Source: Allobosea sp. (GTDB lineage Bacteria; Pseudomonadota; Alphaproteobacteria; Rhizobiales; Beijerinckiaceae). From it: a stretch of 64,000 nucleotides of DNA. Below the pieces are notes generated by a model. It saw only the letters and a list, made by a program, of their open reading frames with translations, had not been told where the DNA came from and made no database searches. Below, in pieces: positions 1 to 8,425 of this stretch; the stretch's first letter is position 1, and each line of letters begins with the position of its first letter. A program made the position numbers and the translations under genes. The stretch spans positions 124,001-188,000 of the forward strand of contig NZ_JAUYTP010000073.1 of assembly GCF_030695125.1 (NCBI RefSeq), given 5' to 3'.

Positions 1-112
1 CGTCGAGCGCGACCGAATCCTCGAGATCGAGGATCAGCGCATCAGTGCCGCTGGCGAGGCCCTTCTGCTGCTTGCGGGGGCTGTCGCCGGGGACGAAGAG
101 GAGCGAGCGCAT
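1..112 (-). CDS. CoA-ester lyase (CitE/malyl-CoA lyase family), N-terminal fragment
   Basis: Reading leftward from ATG at 112, the frame gives MRSLLFVPGDSPRKQQ..., then DALILDLEDSVALD, and runs off the window edge. The RSLLFVPGD start and the LDLEDSV metal-binding segment are typical of the HpcH/HpaI aldolase/citrate-lyase beta superfamily, whose members cleave or form malyl-CoA-like thioesters with Mg2+. The gene follows the MaoC dehydratase by 5 bp on the same strand, so the two are probably cotranscribed and may act on the same hydroxyacyl-CoA intermediates. Only about 37 codons are visible, so the substrate cannot be assigned. It is absent from the ORF track because it is incomplete. Confidence 0.8.
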   Translation of the reverse strand, partial: MRSLLFVPGDSPRKQQKGLASGTDALILDLEDSVALD

Positions 113-117
113 CAGGG

Positions 118-615
118 TCAGACGTCCAGGGTGACGGGGGCAGGGTGCCGGCGCATGAAGGCCTGGCGGCGGCACTGCGCCACCAGCGTGCCGTCCTGCT
201 TGTAGGCGCGATGATGAAACTCGACGATGCCGGCGTCGGGCCGCGAGCGCGATTCGCGCTTGGCGACGATCTCGGTGGTGACGTTGATCGTGTCGCCCTC
301 GAAGAGCGGGGCCGGGAAGGTGACGTCGGTCATGCCGAGATTGCCGATCGTCGTGCCGACCGTGGTGTCGTTGACCGAGATGCCGATCATCAGCCCCAGC
401 GTGAACAGCGAGTTCATCAGGGGCTGGCCCCATTCGGTCTCGGTCGCGCAGAAATGCGCATCGATATGAAGGGGTTGCGGGTTCAGCGTCATGTTGGAAA
501 ACAACATGTTGTCCATCTGCGTCACGGTGCGCGTCAGGCCGTGCTCGATGACGGCGCCAATCTCGAAATCCTCGAAATAGATCCCCCCGCGCTTGTGGCG
601 CTTCAGCTCCGGCAT
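118..615 (-). CDS. MaoC family dehydratase
   Basis: The protein has 165 residues from ATG at 615; the longer track ORF starts upstream without support. It has a single hot-dog/MaoC domain with the usual elements: an N-terminal FEDFEIG segment, DNMLFSN and NPQPLHID (hydratase-2-like catalytic Asp/His region), then GTTIGNLG and an FEGDTINV strand. MaoC proteins hydrate enoyl-CoA thioesters or dehydrate hydroxyacyl-CoA. Mesaconyl-CoA hydratases of the ethylmalonyl-CoA pathway are usually about twice this size, so a single-domain (R)-specific hydratase role with the adjacent CitE-like lyase is the safer reading. The substrate is unknown. Confidence 0.85.
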   Translation of the reverse strand: MPELKRHKRGGIYFEDFEIGAVIEHGLTRTVTQMDNMLFSNMTLNPQPLHIDAHFCATETEWGQPLMNSLFTLGLMIGISVNDTTVGTTIGNLGMTDVTFPAPLFEGDTINVTTEIVAKRESRSRPDAGIVEFHHRAYKQDGTLVAQCRRQAFMRRHPAPVTLDV

Positions 616-766
616 CGCTGCGTCTCCGTGACATTGCGGCAGCCGCCCGGCCGCCAGCGCGAATCCATCCCGATTAACCGTTCGCTTACCATAACCGGGC
701 CACTCTCCCCACAGCGCCGCAACGTCATGCGGCGGCCGCCGCCGGCGGGTTCGCCCGAGAGTGCCG

Positions 767-1855
767 ATGTTCCTGTTCTCCACCCCGCAGACGCGTGAAG
801 CCCAGCCGACCAACCCGGTCGTCAGCGCGATTCGCGACGGCGCGGCCAAGACCGGCGCCGGCTTCGATTATCTGCTGAAGACGGCGCAACGCGAATCGTC
901 GCTGGAGCCCGATGCCAAGGCCAAGACCTCGAGCGCGACCGGGCTGTTCCAGTTCATCGAGCAGACCTGGCTCTCCATGGTCAAGCAGGAGGGGCCCAAG
1001 CAGGGCCTGTCCAGCTATGCCGATGCGATCACCGAGTCGAGTGGCGGGCGCCTGACGGTTGCCGACCCCGCGGCCCGCGAAAAGATCCTCGAACTCCGCA
1101 AGGATCCGCAGGTCGCAGCCGTGATGGCGGGCGCGCTGACGCAGAAAAACCGTGACCAGCTTGCCGGGGCGCTCGGCCGCCAGCCGCATGCGGGCGAGCT
1201 CTACATGGCGCATGTGCTGGGTGCGCGCGGCGCCTCCGACCTGATCAAGGCTGCGGCCAGCGACCCGACCCGCGCGGCGGCGAAGGATTTTCCCGAGGCC
1301 GCCGCCGCCAATCGCAGCATCTTCTTCGACAAGACCGGCCGGGCGCGGGGTGCGCAGGAGGTTTATGGCGTGCTCGCCGCCAGCCACGCCAATACGCAGC
1401 TCGCGGCTTCGGCGACGGTGACGCAGGCGACGACCGGACAGGGCGACAAGCCCGCCGAGATCGCCGCCGCGCTGGCACCGGGGCGCGCCAAGGGGCTGAT
1501 CGGGCTGTTCTCGACCGAGGGCTCGCGCGCGCCGGTGTCGCAGGCGGTCGCCAATCTCTGGGCGACGCCGCGCAAGGACGCCAGCCGCACCGCCTCGCTT
1601 GATCCCGCCGACCGCTATTTCCCGCGCCTGACGGCTACCGACGCCACCGCCGTGGCGCCGACGGAGGCCGATGCGGCCGCCGCCAACGCCGCCGCCTCGC
1701 GCCTGGCCGGCCAGGCCATCGGCGCCCCGCTGCCGCCGACGCGGCCTGTCGAGCTGACGCAGCCTGCCGCCACAGCCCAGGAGCGGCCTGCCGCCAAGGC
1801 GCGTCGGGCCCCGCTCGATCTCTCCGCCTTCATGATCCAGCGGAACGCGCGATGA
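767..1855 (+). CDS. Lytic transglycosylase SLT-domain protein
   Basis: The protein has 362 residues from ATG at 767; an in-frame GTG lies at 761. The SLT-like domain occupies about residues 20-170: QRESSLEP carries the candidate catalytic Glu near residue 43, and KTSSATGLFQFIEQTW is the substrate-groove motif. The C-terminal half is Ala/Pro-rich and low-complexity. No signal peptide is apparent, so export is unclear; flagellar or other dedicated routes are possible. The domain is clearly paralogous to the one in the zinc-ribbon fusion at 32225, including ATGLYQFIEQTW and the VADAAERQRILDLR-like segment. The stop overlaps the next start by 4 bp (ATGA), which indicates translational coupling with the DUF2336 gene. 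Confidence 0.85.
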   Translation: MFLFSTPQTREAQPTNPVVSAIRDGAAKTGAGFDYLLKTAQRESSLEPDAKAKTSSATGLFQFIEQTWLSMVKQEGPKQGLSSYADAITESSGGRLTVADPAAREKILELRKDPQVAAVMAGALTQKNRDQLAGALGRQPHAGELYMAHVLGARGASDLIKAAASDPTRAAAKDFPEAAAANRSIFFDKTGRARGAQEVYGVLAASHANTQLAASATVTQATTGQGDKPAEIAAALAPGRAKGLIGLFSTEGSRAPVSQAVANLWATPRKDASRTASLDPADRYFPRLTATDATAVAPTEADAAAANAAASRLAGQAIGAPLPPTRPVELTQPAATAQERPAAKARRAPLDLSAFMIQRNAR

Positions 1856-3066
1856 TCGTTCGCCGCTTTCTGCTCTGGGCCCGCACGGCCAATGCCGAGG
1901 AGCGCGCCGGTGGCGCGGCCGCGCTGGCGGGCGCCTATCTGCGCTCCGGCATGACCGAGGAGGACCGGGCCGAGGCCGAGACCGCTCTGATCTCGCTGAT
2001 CGACGATCCCTCGCCGCGTGTGCGCCGCGCGATCGCCGAGGAGATGGCGTCGTCGGCGCGCGCGCCGCGCAATCTCGTACTCGGGCTGATCGCCGACCAG
2101 AGCGATGTCGCAGCCCTGGTGCTGGCGCATTCGCCGGTGCTGAGCGAGGCCGATCTGGTCGATGCGGCCGCGATCGGCGACACGCTCGCCCAGCGCGCCA
2201 TCGCGATGCGTTCCTCGCTCTCGGCGGGCGTCAGCGCGGCGCTCGCCGAAGTCGGCTGCGAGGAGGCGCTGGTGACGCTGGCCGGCAACCGCACGGCCGA
2301 CATTCCCGATTTCTCGCTGGAACGCATGGTCGAGCGGGCCGGCGACAGCGGTCCCTTGCGCGAGGCACTGCTGGACCGCGCCGATCTGCCGCCCGGCCTG
2401 CGCCAGTCGATCGCCGCGAAGGTCTCCGACGCGCTGTCGCGTTTCGTCACCGGCTGCGGTTGGCTGACGCCGGAGCGCAGCGCCCGTCTGGCGCGCGAAT
2501 CCACCGAACGCGTTGCGGTCGCGCTGGCGGCCGGCGGCGAGGACAGCGACGCGCCGGCCATCGTCGAGGTGCTCAGACTCAACGGGCGCCTGACGCCGGG
2601 GCTGATGCTGCGCTCGCTGCTCTCGGGCGAACCGGCTCTGGCGGAGGCGGCGTTCGTCGCCCTGTCGGAACTGCCCAGCGCGCGCGTCGCCGCGTTGCTC
2701 CGCGACCGTCGCGGCGCAGGCCTCAAGGCGCTCTATCGCAAGGCGGGGCTGCCGGCCTCGCTGCAGCCGGCCTTCACCGCCGCGATCATGGCGCTCAACG
2801 CGCGCGGCTTCGACACGGGCGGGGCCGGGCGCGGCCTCGACCGGTCCTTGTTGCGCGAGGTGCTGATCGCCTGCGAGGGGCTCGACGGTTCGGAAGCCCA
2901 TGCGCTGATGGGCCTGTTGCGCCGCATGGATGCCGAAGCCGCGCGCGAGGAAGCCAGGGCGATGGCCGATTCACTCGCCGACGACGCGGCGTTTGCCTAT
3001 CTCGTCGAGGCCGACCCGGCGCTGCTGGTCGAGCTCGAGATCGGGGACATCCGGCAGGCGGCCTGA
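1852..3066 (+). CDS. DUF2336 domain-containing protein
   Basis: The protein has 404 residues. The N-terminal two thirds resemble HEAT-like DUF2336 proteins of alphaproteobacteria: LISLIDDPSPRVRRAIAEEMA followed by PRNLVLGLIADQSDVAALVLAHSPVLSE. These repeats usually act as protein-binding scaffolds; no catalytic motif is visible. No signal peptide or membrane segment is seen. The gene is coupled to the lytic transglycosylase by an ATGA overlap. Function is unknown; a regulatory or scaffold role for the upstream muralytic enzyme is inference. Confidence 0.8.
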   Translation: MIVRRFLLWARTANAEERAGGAAALAGAYLRSGMTEEDRAEAETALISLIDDPSPRVRRAIAEEMASSARAPRNLVLGLIADQSDVAALVLAHSPVLSEADLVDAAAIGDTLAQRAIAMRSSLSAGVSAALAEVGCEEALVTLAGNRTADIPDFSLERMVERAGDSGPLREALLDRADLPPGLRQSIAAKVSDALSRFVTGCGWLTPERSARLARESTERVAVALAAGGEDSDAPAIVEVLRLNGRLTPGLMLRSLLSGEPALAEAAFVALSELPSARVAALLRDRRGAGLKALYRKAGLPASLQPAFTAAIMALNARGFDTGGAGRGLDRSLLREVLIACEGLDGSEAHALMGLLRRMDAEAAREEARAMADSLADDAAFAYLVEADPALLVELEIGDIRQAA

Positions 3067-3073
3067 GCGGCCA

Positions 3074-3490
3074 TCATCCCGTCTCCGCCGCCCGCTCCGC
3101 TTCCAGCTGAACGCAGTGGCGCATGACATCGGCGCCGGTCTCGTTCCAGGTGGTGATCCCGCCGGCCATGATGACCTGAACGAGACCCTCCGAGAGCTCA
3201 GGCAGCGTCAGACCAAGCTTCATCGCCGTGGCGGCGTGGTTCTTCGCGCCGTTCTTCTGGCCGATCAGCGTGTCGAGCAGGGCGAAGATCAGCTCCTTGG
3301 TCTTGAGATCGAGCGCGCCGCCTTCGTCCCGGTCGCGCATGATCGCGGCGCGGATCAGGCCATAACCCGCGAAGGCGGCGGGAGCATGCTGCGACAGAAG
3401 GCTGAAATTGTCCGGCACGCGCCCGAGGGTCGCCATGAAGCTGGCTGTTCCGATATCCGTCGCTGCAACGGTGATGTCGTCTCGGGTCAT
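3074..3490 (-). CDS. Carboxymuconolactone decarboxylase-family protein (AhpD-like fold)
   Basis: The protein has 138 residues from ATG at 3490 (MTRDDITVAATD). The helical CMD fold is suggested by DLKTKELIFALLDTLIG, then KNHAATAMKLGLTLPELSEGLVQVIMAGG, the usual two-helix block of this family. The redox CxxC pair of AhpD peroxidase partners is missing; the only Cys is near the C terminus. A peroxidase-reductant role is therefore unlikely, and a decarboxylase or uncharacterised activity remains. The gene ends convergently 7 bp from the DUF2336 gene. Confidence 0.8.
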   Translation of the reverse strand: MTRDDITVAATDIGTASFMATLGRVPDNFSLLSQHAPAAFAGYGLIRAAIMRDRDEGGALDLKTKELIFALLDTLIGQKNGAKNHAATAMKLGLTLPELSEGLVQVIMAGGITTWNETGADVMRHCVQLEAERAAETG

Positions 3491-3575
3491 GGCGCTGGGC
3501 TCCGGCTGGCTTGCGTCCAACGAAGCTAGACGCCCGCTGCGACCACGACCATTGCGTCGCACGCCGAGGGATCCC

Positions 3576-4349
3576 TCAATACCCGAACTGCTCGCGCAGG
3601 ATCCGCTCGTCGAGGCTGTGGCCGGGGTCGTGCAGCATGACGAGATCGACCTGGCGATCGATCTCGATCTCGACGCGCAACACATTGTCGATCTGGACAT
3701 GGTCGGCGACCGCGCTGACCGGGCGTTTCTCGGCTTCGAGCACCTCGATCGTGACCTTGGCGTGGTCGGGCAGGAGCGCCCCGCGCCAGCGACGGGGGCG
3801 GAAGGCCGAGATCGGGGTCAGCGCCAGCAGGGGCGCGTCGAGCGGCAGGATCGGGCCGTTGGCGGAGAGGTTGTAGGCGGTCGAGCCGGCCGGCGTCGCC
3901 AGCAGCACGCCGTCGGCGACGAGTTCGGGCAGGCGGACCTGGCCGTCCACCGAGATCTTCAGCTTGGCGGCCTGGTAGGAGCGGCGCAGCAGCGAGACCT
4001 CGTTGATCGCCTCGGCGTGAACCTCGGTGCCGTCCTTGTCGATGGCCCGCATCGAGAGCGGGTGGACGACACTGCGCTGCGCCTGCGCCAGTTTCTTGCG
4101 CAGGCCGCGCTCGCTGAACTCATTCATCAGGAAGCCGACGGAGCCGCGATTCATCCCGTAGATCGGCGTGCCGGTGCCAATGAAGCGATGCAATGTCTGC
4201 AGCATCAGCCCGTCGCCGCCCAGCGCCACGATGACGTCGGCTGTCGCGGTGTCGGCATTGCCGTAGCGCTCGGTCAGCTTGGCCAGGGCCGCCTGGGCCT
4301 CCGGCGTCTCGCTGGCGACGAAGGAGATGGCCTGAAAGCGCTCGGTCAT
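3576..4349 (-). CDS. nadK: NAD kinase
   Basis: The protein has 257 residues from ATG at 4349. NAD kinase phosphorylates NAD+ to NADP+ with ATP or polyphosphate in the cytoplasm. The hallmark GGDG motif is at about residues 44-47, followed by [13 protein letters not shown], the conserved NEV segment (INEVSLLRR), and [15 protein letters not shown], which forms the NAD site. The length fits the short alphaproteobacterial form. The gene ends 3' to a G/C-rich stretch with no obvious terminator and is likely monocistronic. Confidence 0.95.
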   Translation of the reverse strand: MTERFQAISFVASETPEAQAALAKLTERYGNADTATADVIVALGGDGLMLQTLHRFIGTGTPIYGMNRGSVGFLMNEFSERGLRKKLAQAQRSVVHPLSMRAIDKDGTEVHAEAINEVSLLRRSYQAAKLKISVDGQVRLPELVADGVLLATPAGSTAYNLSANGPILPLDAPLLALTPISAFRPRRWRGALLPDHAKVTIEVLEAEKRPVSAVADHVQIDNVLRVEIEIDRQVDLVMLHDPGHSLDERILREQFGY

Positions 4350-4443
4350 CGCGTATCCTGAAGGCGGCGCGCCGTGGCGGCGCAAGGCCGTGCCTTAGCA
4401 TGGGCGGCGGGACAATCGCGAGCCGGCATGAAACGCGGCCATG

Positions 4444-4469
4444 AAAAAGGCCGGGGTCGCCCCCGGCCT
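4444..4469 (-). terminator. Rho-independent terminator of the MBL-fold hydrolase gene
   Basis: On the minus strand a perfect 10-bp stem (AAGGCCGGGG / CCCCGGCCTT) with a 3-nt loop is followed directly by TTTTT. It sits 29 bp past the stop of the MBL-fold gene and is oriented for it. Confidence 0.9.
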
Positions 4470-4497
4470 TCCAGATCGGATCGGTCGAAACGTGGCC

Positions 4498-5481
4498 TCA
4501 GACCGCCGGGCTCCACTGCACCGGCACCATCTCGAAGCCGTTGCCGGATTTGGCGATGTGGCCGGTGGCCGGGAAGGGCGCGTGGTAGAACGCGACCTGC
4601 ATCTTGTCGGCGGCGACCATGTCGAGCAGCTTGCGGCGGGTGGCGGCGGCCTGGGGGCCGTCCATGTCGAACACGGCCGACCAGTCGGGATTGCGCACGA
4701 ACAGGGCCGGGTGGTTGGTGGTGTCCGACATCACCATCAGCGACTTGCCGCCCGAGGCGAGCGCGAAGGTGGTGTGGCCCGGCGTATGGCCATAGGCGGC
4801 GACCGAGGTGATGCCGGGGACGATCTCCTTGCCGGCCTCGAACTGCTTCACATCCTTGGCGATGGGCGCAAAGACGCGGCGGACATTGCCGAAGGCGCCC
4901 TTCATGGCCTCGGGCGCGGCGCTCATCTTGGCGTCGTCCATCCAGAAGGCCCATTCGGCGGCCGGCACCATGACCTCCGCATTGGGGAACATCGCGCTGC
5001 CGTCCTTGAGGCGGAAGCCGTTGATGTGGTCGCCGTGGAAATGGCTGAACACGACGGTCGAGACGTCCTTCGGGTCGAAGCCGGCAGCCTTGAAGTTGGC
5101 GGCCCAGGTGCCCGAGGTCGGAGCGCCGGAATCGCCGTTGCCGGTGTCGATCAGGGTGAGCTTGCCGCCCTGCTGCACGGCCAGCGTGGTGAAGCTGATG
5201 TTGAGCGCGTCGGCCGGCAGGAAGGCCTGCTCCATCGCCTTCTTGACGTCGGCGAGCTCGGCGTTGCGGACGAAGCCTTCGAGCGGACGGCGGCCGAAGC
5301 CGTCATTGATCGCGGTGAGGGTGATGTCGCCGATCTTGTAGCGATAGAATCCGGGGGCCTGGGTCACGGGAGCTCCTTGCGCATAGGCCGGGCTGAACGC
5401 CGGCAGGTCCAATGTGGTTGCGGCGGCCAGCGCGCCGGCTCCGGCGATGACGCCGCGGCGCGACAGGTTGAAATCGGTCAT
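4498..5481 (-). CDS. Tat-exported MBL-fold metallo-hydrolase
   Basis: The protein has 327 residues. The N terminus carries a twin-arginine signal (LSRRGVIAGAGALAAAT, cleavage near AYA-QG), so the folded metalloenzyme is probably exported to the periplasm by Tat. The zinc site HxHxDH is present as HFHGDH (H147, H149, D151, H152), with the third His in YGHTPGHT and the bridging Asp in VMSDTTNH. It belongs to the broad lactonase/hydrolase group of metallo-beta-lactamases; the substrate cannot be read from sequence. It appears monocistronic, with a strong terminator just downstream. Confidence 0.9.
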   Translation of the reverse strand: MTDFNLSRRGVIAGAGALAAATTLDLPAFSPAYAQGAPVTQAPGFYRYKIGDITLTAINDGFGRRPLEGFVRNAELADVKKAMEQAFLPADALNISFTTLAVQQGGKLTLIDTGNGDSGAPTSGTWAANFKAAGFDPKDVSTVVFSHFHGDHINGFRLKDGSAMFPNAEVMVPAAEWAFWMDDAKMSAAPEAMKGAFGNVRRVFAPIAKDVKQFEAGKEIVPGITSVAAYGHTPGHTTFALASGGKSLMVMSDTTNHPALFVRNPDWSAVFDMDGPQAAATRRKLLDMVAADKMQVAFYHAPFPATGHIAKSGNGFEMVPVQWSPAV

Positions 5482-5613
5482 GGTTTTGTCTCCCTCGGCT
5501 CGAGCAGAGCCTGCCGGACCCTAGCGGGCTGCGCGGCCGGTTCAATCGCCGGGGGCTTTCGCTGGGGCACCGAGCGGGTCAAGTTTTCGTGAGGGCCCGA
5601 GGGCAGGCCCGGC

Positions 5614-6042
5614 TTACGGGGAGGTCGGCTCGCCCTTGTCGGCGGCGGCGACGCCCTGCCGGCGCGCGAAGGCCCGCAGCATCGCGGCGCAGAGCGTCAA
5701 TGCGCCGATCGTGCCGCTCGCCGAGCACTCGGCCACGAGCGCCTGGAAGGCTGCGCTCTCGTCATGGACGATCGACTGGACGCTCCAGCGCCAGTCCGGC
5801 GCCTTGTGCCTGAGAAGGCCGATCGCGACGTCGATATTGGCACTCACCGAACCCAGCGTCTTCCAGAGCGGGCCCTCCTGGTAGAGGCCCCCGGGGGGTG
5901 TGCGGCGGCCGACGAGATGGCTCGGCTTCCGGCGGACCGTGTAGCCGAGCGCCTCGTAGATGTCGGCATCGAGCGTCCGGTCCGGCTTGGCCGTGGTTTC
6001 GCAGCGATCGGCGAGGGCAAGGAGATCTTCGGGTCTGTGCAT
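5614..6042 (-). CDS. Conserved phage-type protein of unknown function
   Basis: The protein has 142 residues from ATG at 6042. Its layout (TLDADIYEALGY near the N terminus, a central ANIDVAIGLL, and a C-terminal GALTLCAAMLRAFARR) resembles a small protein family that is common in alphaproteobacterial phages and prophages. The resemblance is from memory of the motif layout only. No enzyme motif, signal peptide or membrane segment is visible. It lies 104 bp beyond the 3' end of tRNA-Thr, a usual site for integrated elements, but no integrase is present. It may be a remnant of a lost element. Confidence 0.6.
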   Translation of the reverse strand: MHRPEDLLALADRCETTAKPDRTLDADIYEALGYTVRRKPSHLVGRRTPPGGLYQEGPLWKTLGSVSANIDVAIGLLRHKAPDWRWSVQSIVHDESAAFQALVAECSASGTIGALTLCAAMLRAFARRQGVAAADKGEPTSP

Positions 6043-6146
6043 GATCGCTTCAGGTTGGGAGCCGGTGCGATGATTCACGAGGTCGCGGCAGCACGATGGC
6101 GGGTTGCGGGCGGCTTGGCCCGGGACGAAGCCTGGAGCTAGGAGAC

Positions 6147-6221
6147 TGGTGCCGGCGGAGAGGATCGAACTCCCGACCTTCGGTTTACAAAACCGCTGCA
6201 CTACCGCTGTGCTACGCCGGC
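6147..6221 (-). tRNA. tRNA-Thr (anticodon TGT)
   Basis: The minus strand gives GCCGGCG...CGCCGGC with a perfect 7-bp acceptor stem, discriminator A and encoded CCA. The D arm is AGCACAGCGGTAGTGC, the anticodon loop is TTTGTAA (anticodon TGT), and the T loop is GTTCGATCC. The gene is 75 nt including CCA. Confidence 0.95.
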
Positions 6222-6313
6222 ATCTGGCGTAGCGGTTATCAGCCGGGCTCCGCCACGGCAAGATCAGCGGACGCATGATCGACCGCAAGATCGCTGACGC
6301 GTTCGCCGCCGCG

Positions 6314-6343
6314 AAAAAGCCCCGCCTTCGAGAAGGCGGGGCT
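6314..6343 (-). terminator. Rho-independent terminator of the MFS transporter gene
   Basis: On the minus strand an 11-bp stem (AGCCCCGCCTT / AAGGCGGGGCT) with a 4-nt loop is followed by TTTTT. It lies 28 bp past the MFS stop codon and upstream of tRNA-Thr. Confidence 0.9.
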
Positions 6344-6371
6344 CGCTGTCGCGCAGGACTGAGCGAAGGGC

Positions 6372-8045
6372 TCAGTTCTCGTGGGTCATGATGTCGCGAT
6401 CCTTGGTCTCGGGCACGAAGAGCATGCCGATGATGAAGGTCATCATCGCGATCACGATCGGGTACCAGAGGCCGTAGAAGATGTCGCCGGTGCCGGCCAC
6501 CATCGCAAACGAGGTCGCAGGCAGCAGACCGCCGAACCAGCCATTGCCGATATGGTAGGGCAGCGACATGCCGGTGTAGCGGATGCGGGTCGGGAAGAGT
6601 TCGACCAGCGCGGCGGCGATCGGGCCGTAGACCATCGTCACGTAGATGACGAGGATCGTCAGAATGGCGATGATCGTCAGCGACTGGGCGGAGTTCAGCG
6701 CGCTGAAGAAACCGACCTTGACGATGCGGGCATCGCCCGGGGCCGGGTAGCCGGCGGCGATCGCCTCCTTGGCCAGGGTGGCGGCAAAGGTCGCGTCGAT
6801 GGCCAGATCCTTGCCGTTGACGGTGACCTTGGCAGGCGTCCCGGCGGGAGCCGGGGCCTGGGTGTAGACGATGGCCTGGGTCGCGAGCGTCCGGCGGGCG
6901 ATGTCGCAGGGCGCGGTGAAGGTGCGCACGCCGACGGGATCGAAGACCGAGCCGCAGGTGGCAGGATCGGCGACGACCTGGACCTTGACGTTCTGATGCG
7001 CTGCGGCGAGGCCGGGGTTGGCGGCCGTGGTCAGTGCGCTGAAGAGCGGGAAATAGGTCAGCGCCGCGATCAGGCAGCCGGCGAGGATGACCGGCTTGCG
7101 GCCGATCCGGTCCGACAGCGAGCCGAAGAAGATGAAGCCGCCGGTGCCGAGGATGAGCGACCAGGCGATCAGCACGTTGGCCGAATACAGGTCGACCTTG
7201 AGGATGCTCTGGATGAAGAACAGCGCGTAGAACTGGCCGGTGTACCAGACGACGGCCTGGCCGGCGGTGAGGCCGAACAGGGCCAGCAGCGCGATGCGGG
7301 CGTTCTTCCACTGGCCGAAGGCTTCCGACAGCGGCGCCTTCGAGCCGGTGCCCTCTTCCTTCATCTTCTTGAAGGCGGGGGATTCCTGCATCTGCATGCG
7401 GATCCAGACCGAGATCGCGAGCAGGAAGATCGAGAGCAGGAACGGAATGCGCCAGCCCCAGGCGGCGAATTCGGCCTCGCCCATGTTGACGCGGATGCCG
7501 AGGATGACGAGCAGCGAGAGCAGCAGGCCCAGCGTCGCCGTGGTCTGGATCCAGGAGGTGTAGAAGCCGCGGCGGCCGGGGGGAGCATGTTCGGCGACAT
7601 AGACCGCCGCACCGCCATATTCGCCGCCGAGCGCCAGGCCCTGCAGCATGCGCAGCGCGATCAGGATGACGGGAGCCGCCCAGCCGATCGTGTTGTAGCT
7701 GGGCAGCAGGCCGACCAGGAAGGTCGAGGCGCCCATGATCACGATGGTGACGAGGAAGGTGTATTTGCGGCCGATCAGGTCACCCAGGCGGCCGAAGAAC
7801 AGCGCGCCGAAGGGACGCACCAGAAAGCCCGCCGCGAAGGCCAGCAGCGCGAAGATGGCGCGGGTGTTGGGATCGAAGGCCGAGAAGAAATGCGCGCCGA
7901 TCATCACGGCCAGCGAGCCGTACAGATAGAAATCGTACCATTCGAAGACGGTACCGAGCGATGACGCGAGAATGACGCGCTTCTCTTCCGCCGTCATGGG
8001 GCGGTTGGCGACCTTCGCCCCCGCGACGTTTGCTGCCATGGTCAT
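6372..8045 (-). CDS. MFS transporter, metabolite:H+ symporter (MHS/ProP-like) family
   Basis: The protein has 557 residues from ATG at 8045, preceded by GGGGAGA. It is a 12-helix inner-membrane carrier: the N-terminal LGTVFEWYDFYLYG is the MHS signature, and the GRLGDLIGRKYTF loop between helices 2 and 3 is the MFS motif, repeated in the second half as GSLSDRIGRKPVIL. About 110 extra residues are inserted between late helices (around ALTTAANPG to FFSALNSAQ) and include two Cys (TCGSV, APCDI). This insertion is typical of a subclade of MHS carriers. Likely substrates are organic acids or osmolytes; none can be assigned. The gene is monocistronic with its own terminator. Confidence 0.9.
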   Translation of the reverse strand: MTMAANVAGAKVANRPMTAEEKRVILASSLGTVFEWYDFYLYGSLAVMIGAHFFSAFDPNTRAIFALLAFAAGFLVRPFGALFFGRLGDLIGRKYTFLVTIVIMGASTFLVGLLPSYNTIGWAAPVILIALRMLQGLALGGEYGGAAVYVAEHAPPGRRGFYTSWIQTTATLGLLLSLLVILGIRVNMGEAEFAAWGWRIPFLLSIFLLAISVWIRMQMQESPAFKKMKEEGTGSKAPLSEAFGQWKNARIALLALFGLTAGQAVVWYTGQFYALFFIQSILKVDLYSANVLIAWSLILGTGGFIFFGSLSDRIGRKPVILAGCLIAALTYFPLFSALTTAANPGLAAAHQNVKVQVVADPATCGSVFDPVGVRTFTAPCDIARRTLATQAIVYTQAPAPAGTPAKVTVNGKDLAIDATFAATLAKEAIAAGYPAPGDARIVKVGFFSALNSAQSLTIIAILTILVIYVTMVYGPIAAALVELFPTRIRYTGMSLPYHIGNGWFGGLLPATSFAMVAGTGDIFYGLWYPIVIAMMTFIIGMLFVPETKDRDIMTHEN

Positions 8046-8425
8046 GGCGTATCTCCCCTGCGATGTCCCCGGCAGCGGGACGATCCGCGCTGCCCGTTGC
8101 CTGTCCCGTCTGTCGTCGATGGGATGCCGGCTGATCCGGCAGCGGAGCCATTGCTGCGCCATGCCGTTCCGGGCGGGACTGATGCGCTTCAGAAAAACAC
8201 TTTTCAATCAAGCACTTGGTCTTGCATACTTCGTCTTACGACTATAGGCGGGGACCTGGAGGCCGGCTGGCCCGGGCGCTTCGCGCGCGGTTTTCGCGGC
8301 CTTCGCGGCCAGTGGACGGACACGGCACCCCAGCGATCGACGCCGCTGCAGGCGGCTTCCCAAAGCGGGTGTTGCGCCTATACTCGGCCGCGGAGGCCTT
8401 CAGGATGCGGATGAGGAGGAGCGCC
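8046..8425. other. 380-bp divergent intergenic region
   Basis: The region separates the leftward MFS gene from the rightward secreted-protein gene. It contains a short direct repeat (listed separately) and otherwise no gene, tRNA or clear terminator. The track ORFs here overlap both directions and have no ribosome-binding sites or recognisable products. Confidence 0.6.
8214..8237. promoter_or_regulatory. Operator-like direct repeat upstream of the MFS gene
   Basis: ACTTGGTCTT and ACTTCGTCTT are separated by 4 bp (9 of 10 identical, 14-bp period). They lie in an AT-richer patch about 170 bp upstream of the MFS start. A binding site for a regulator is plausible but no regulator can be named. 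Confidence 0.35.
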
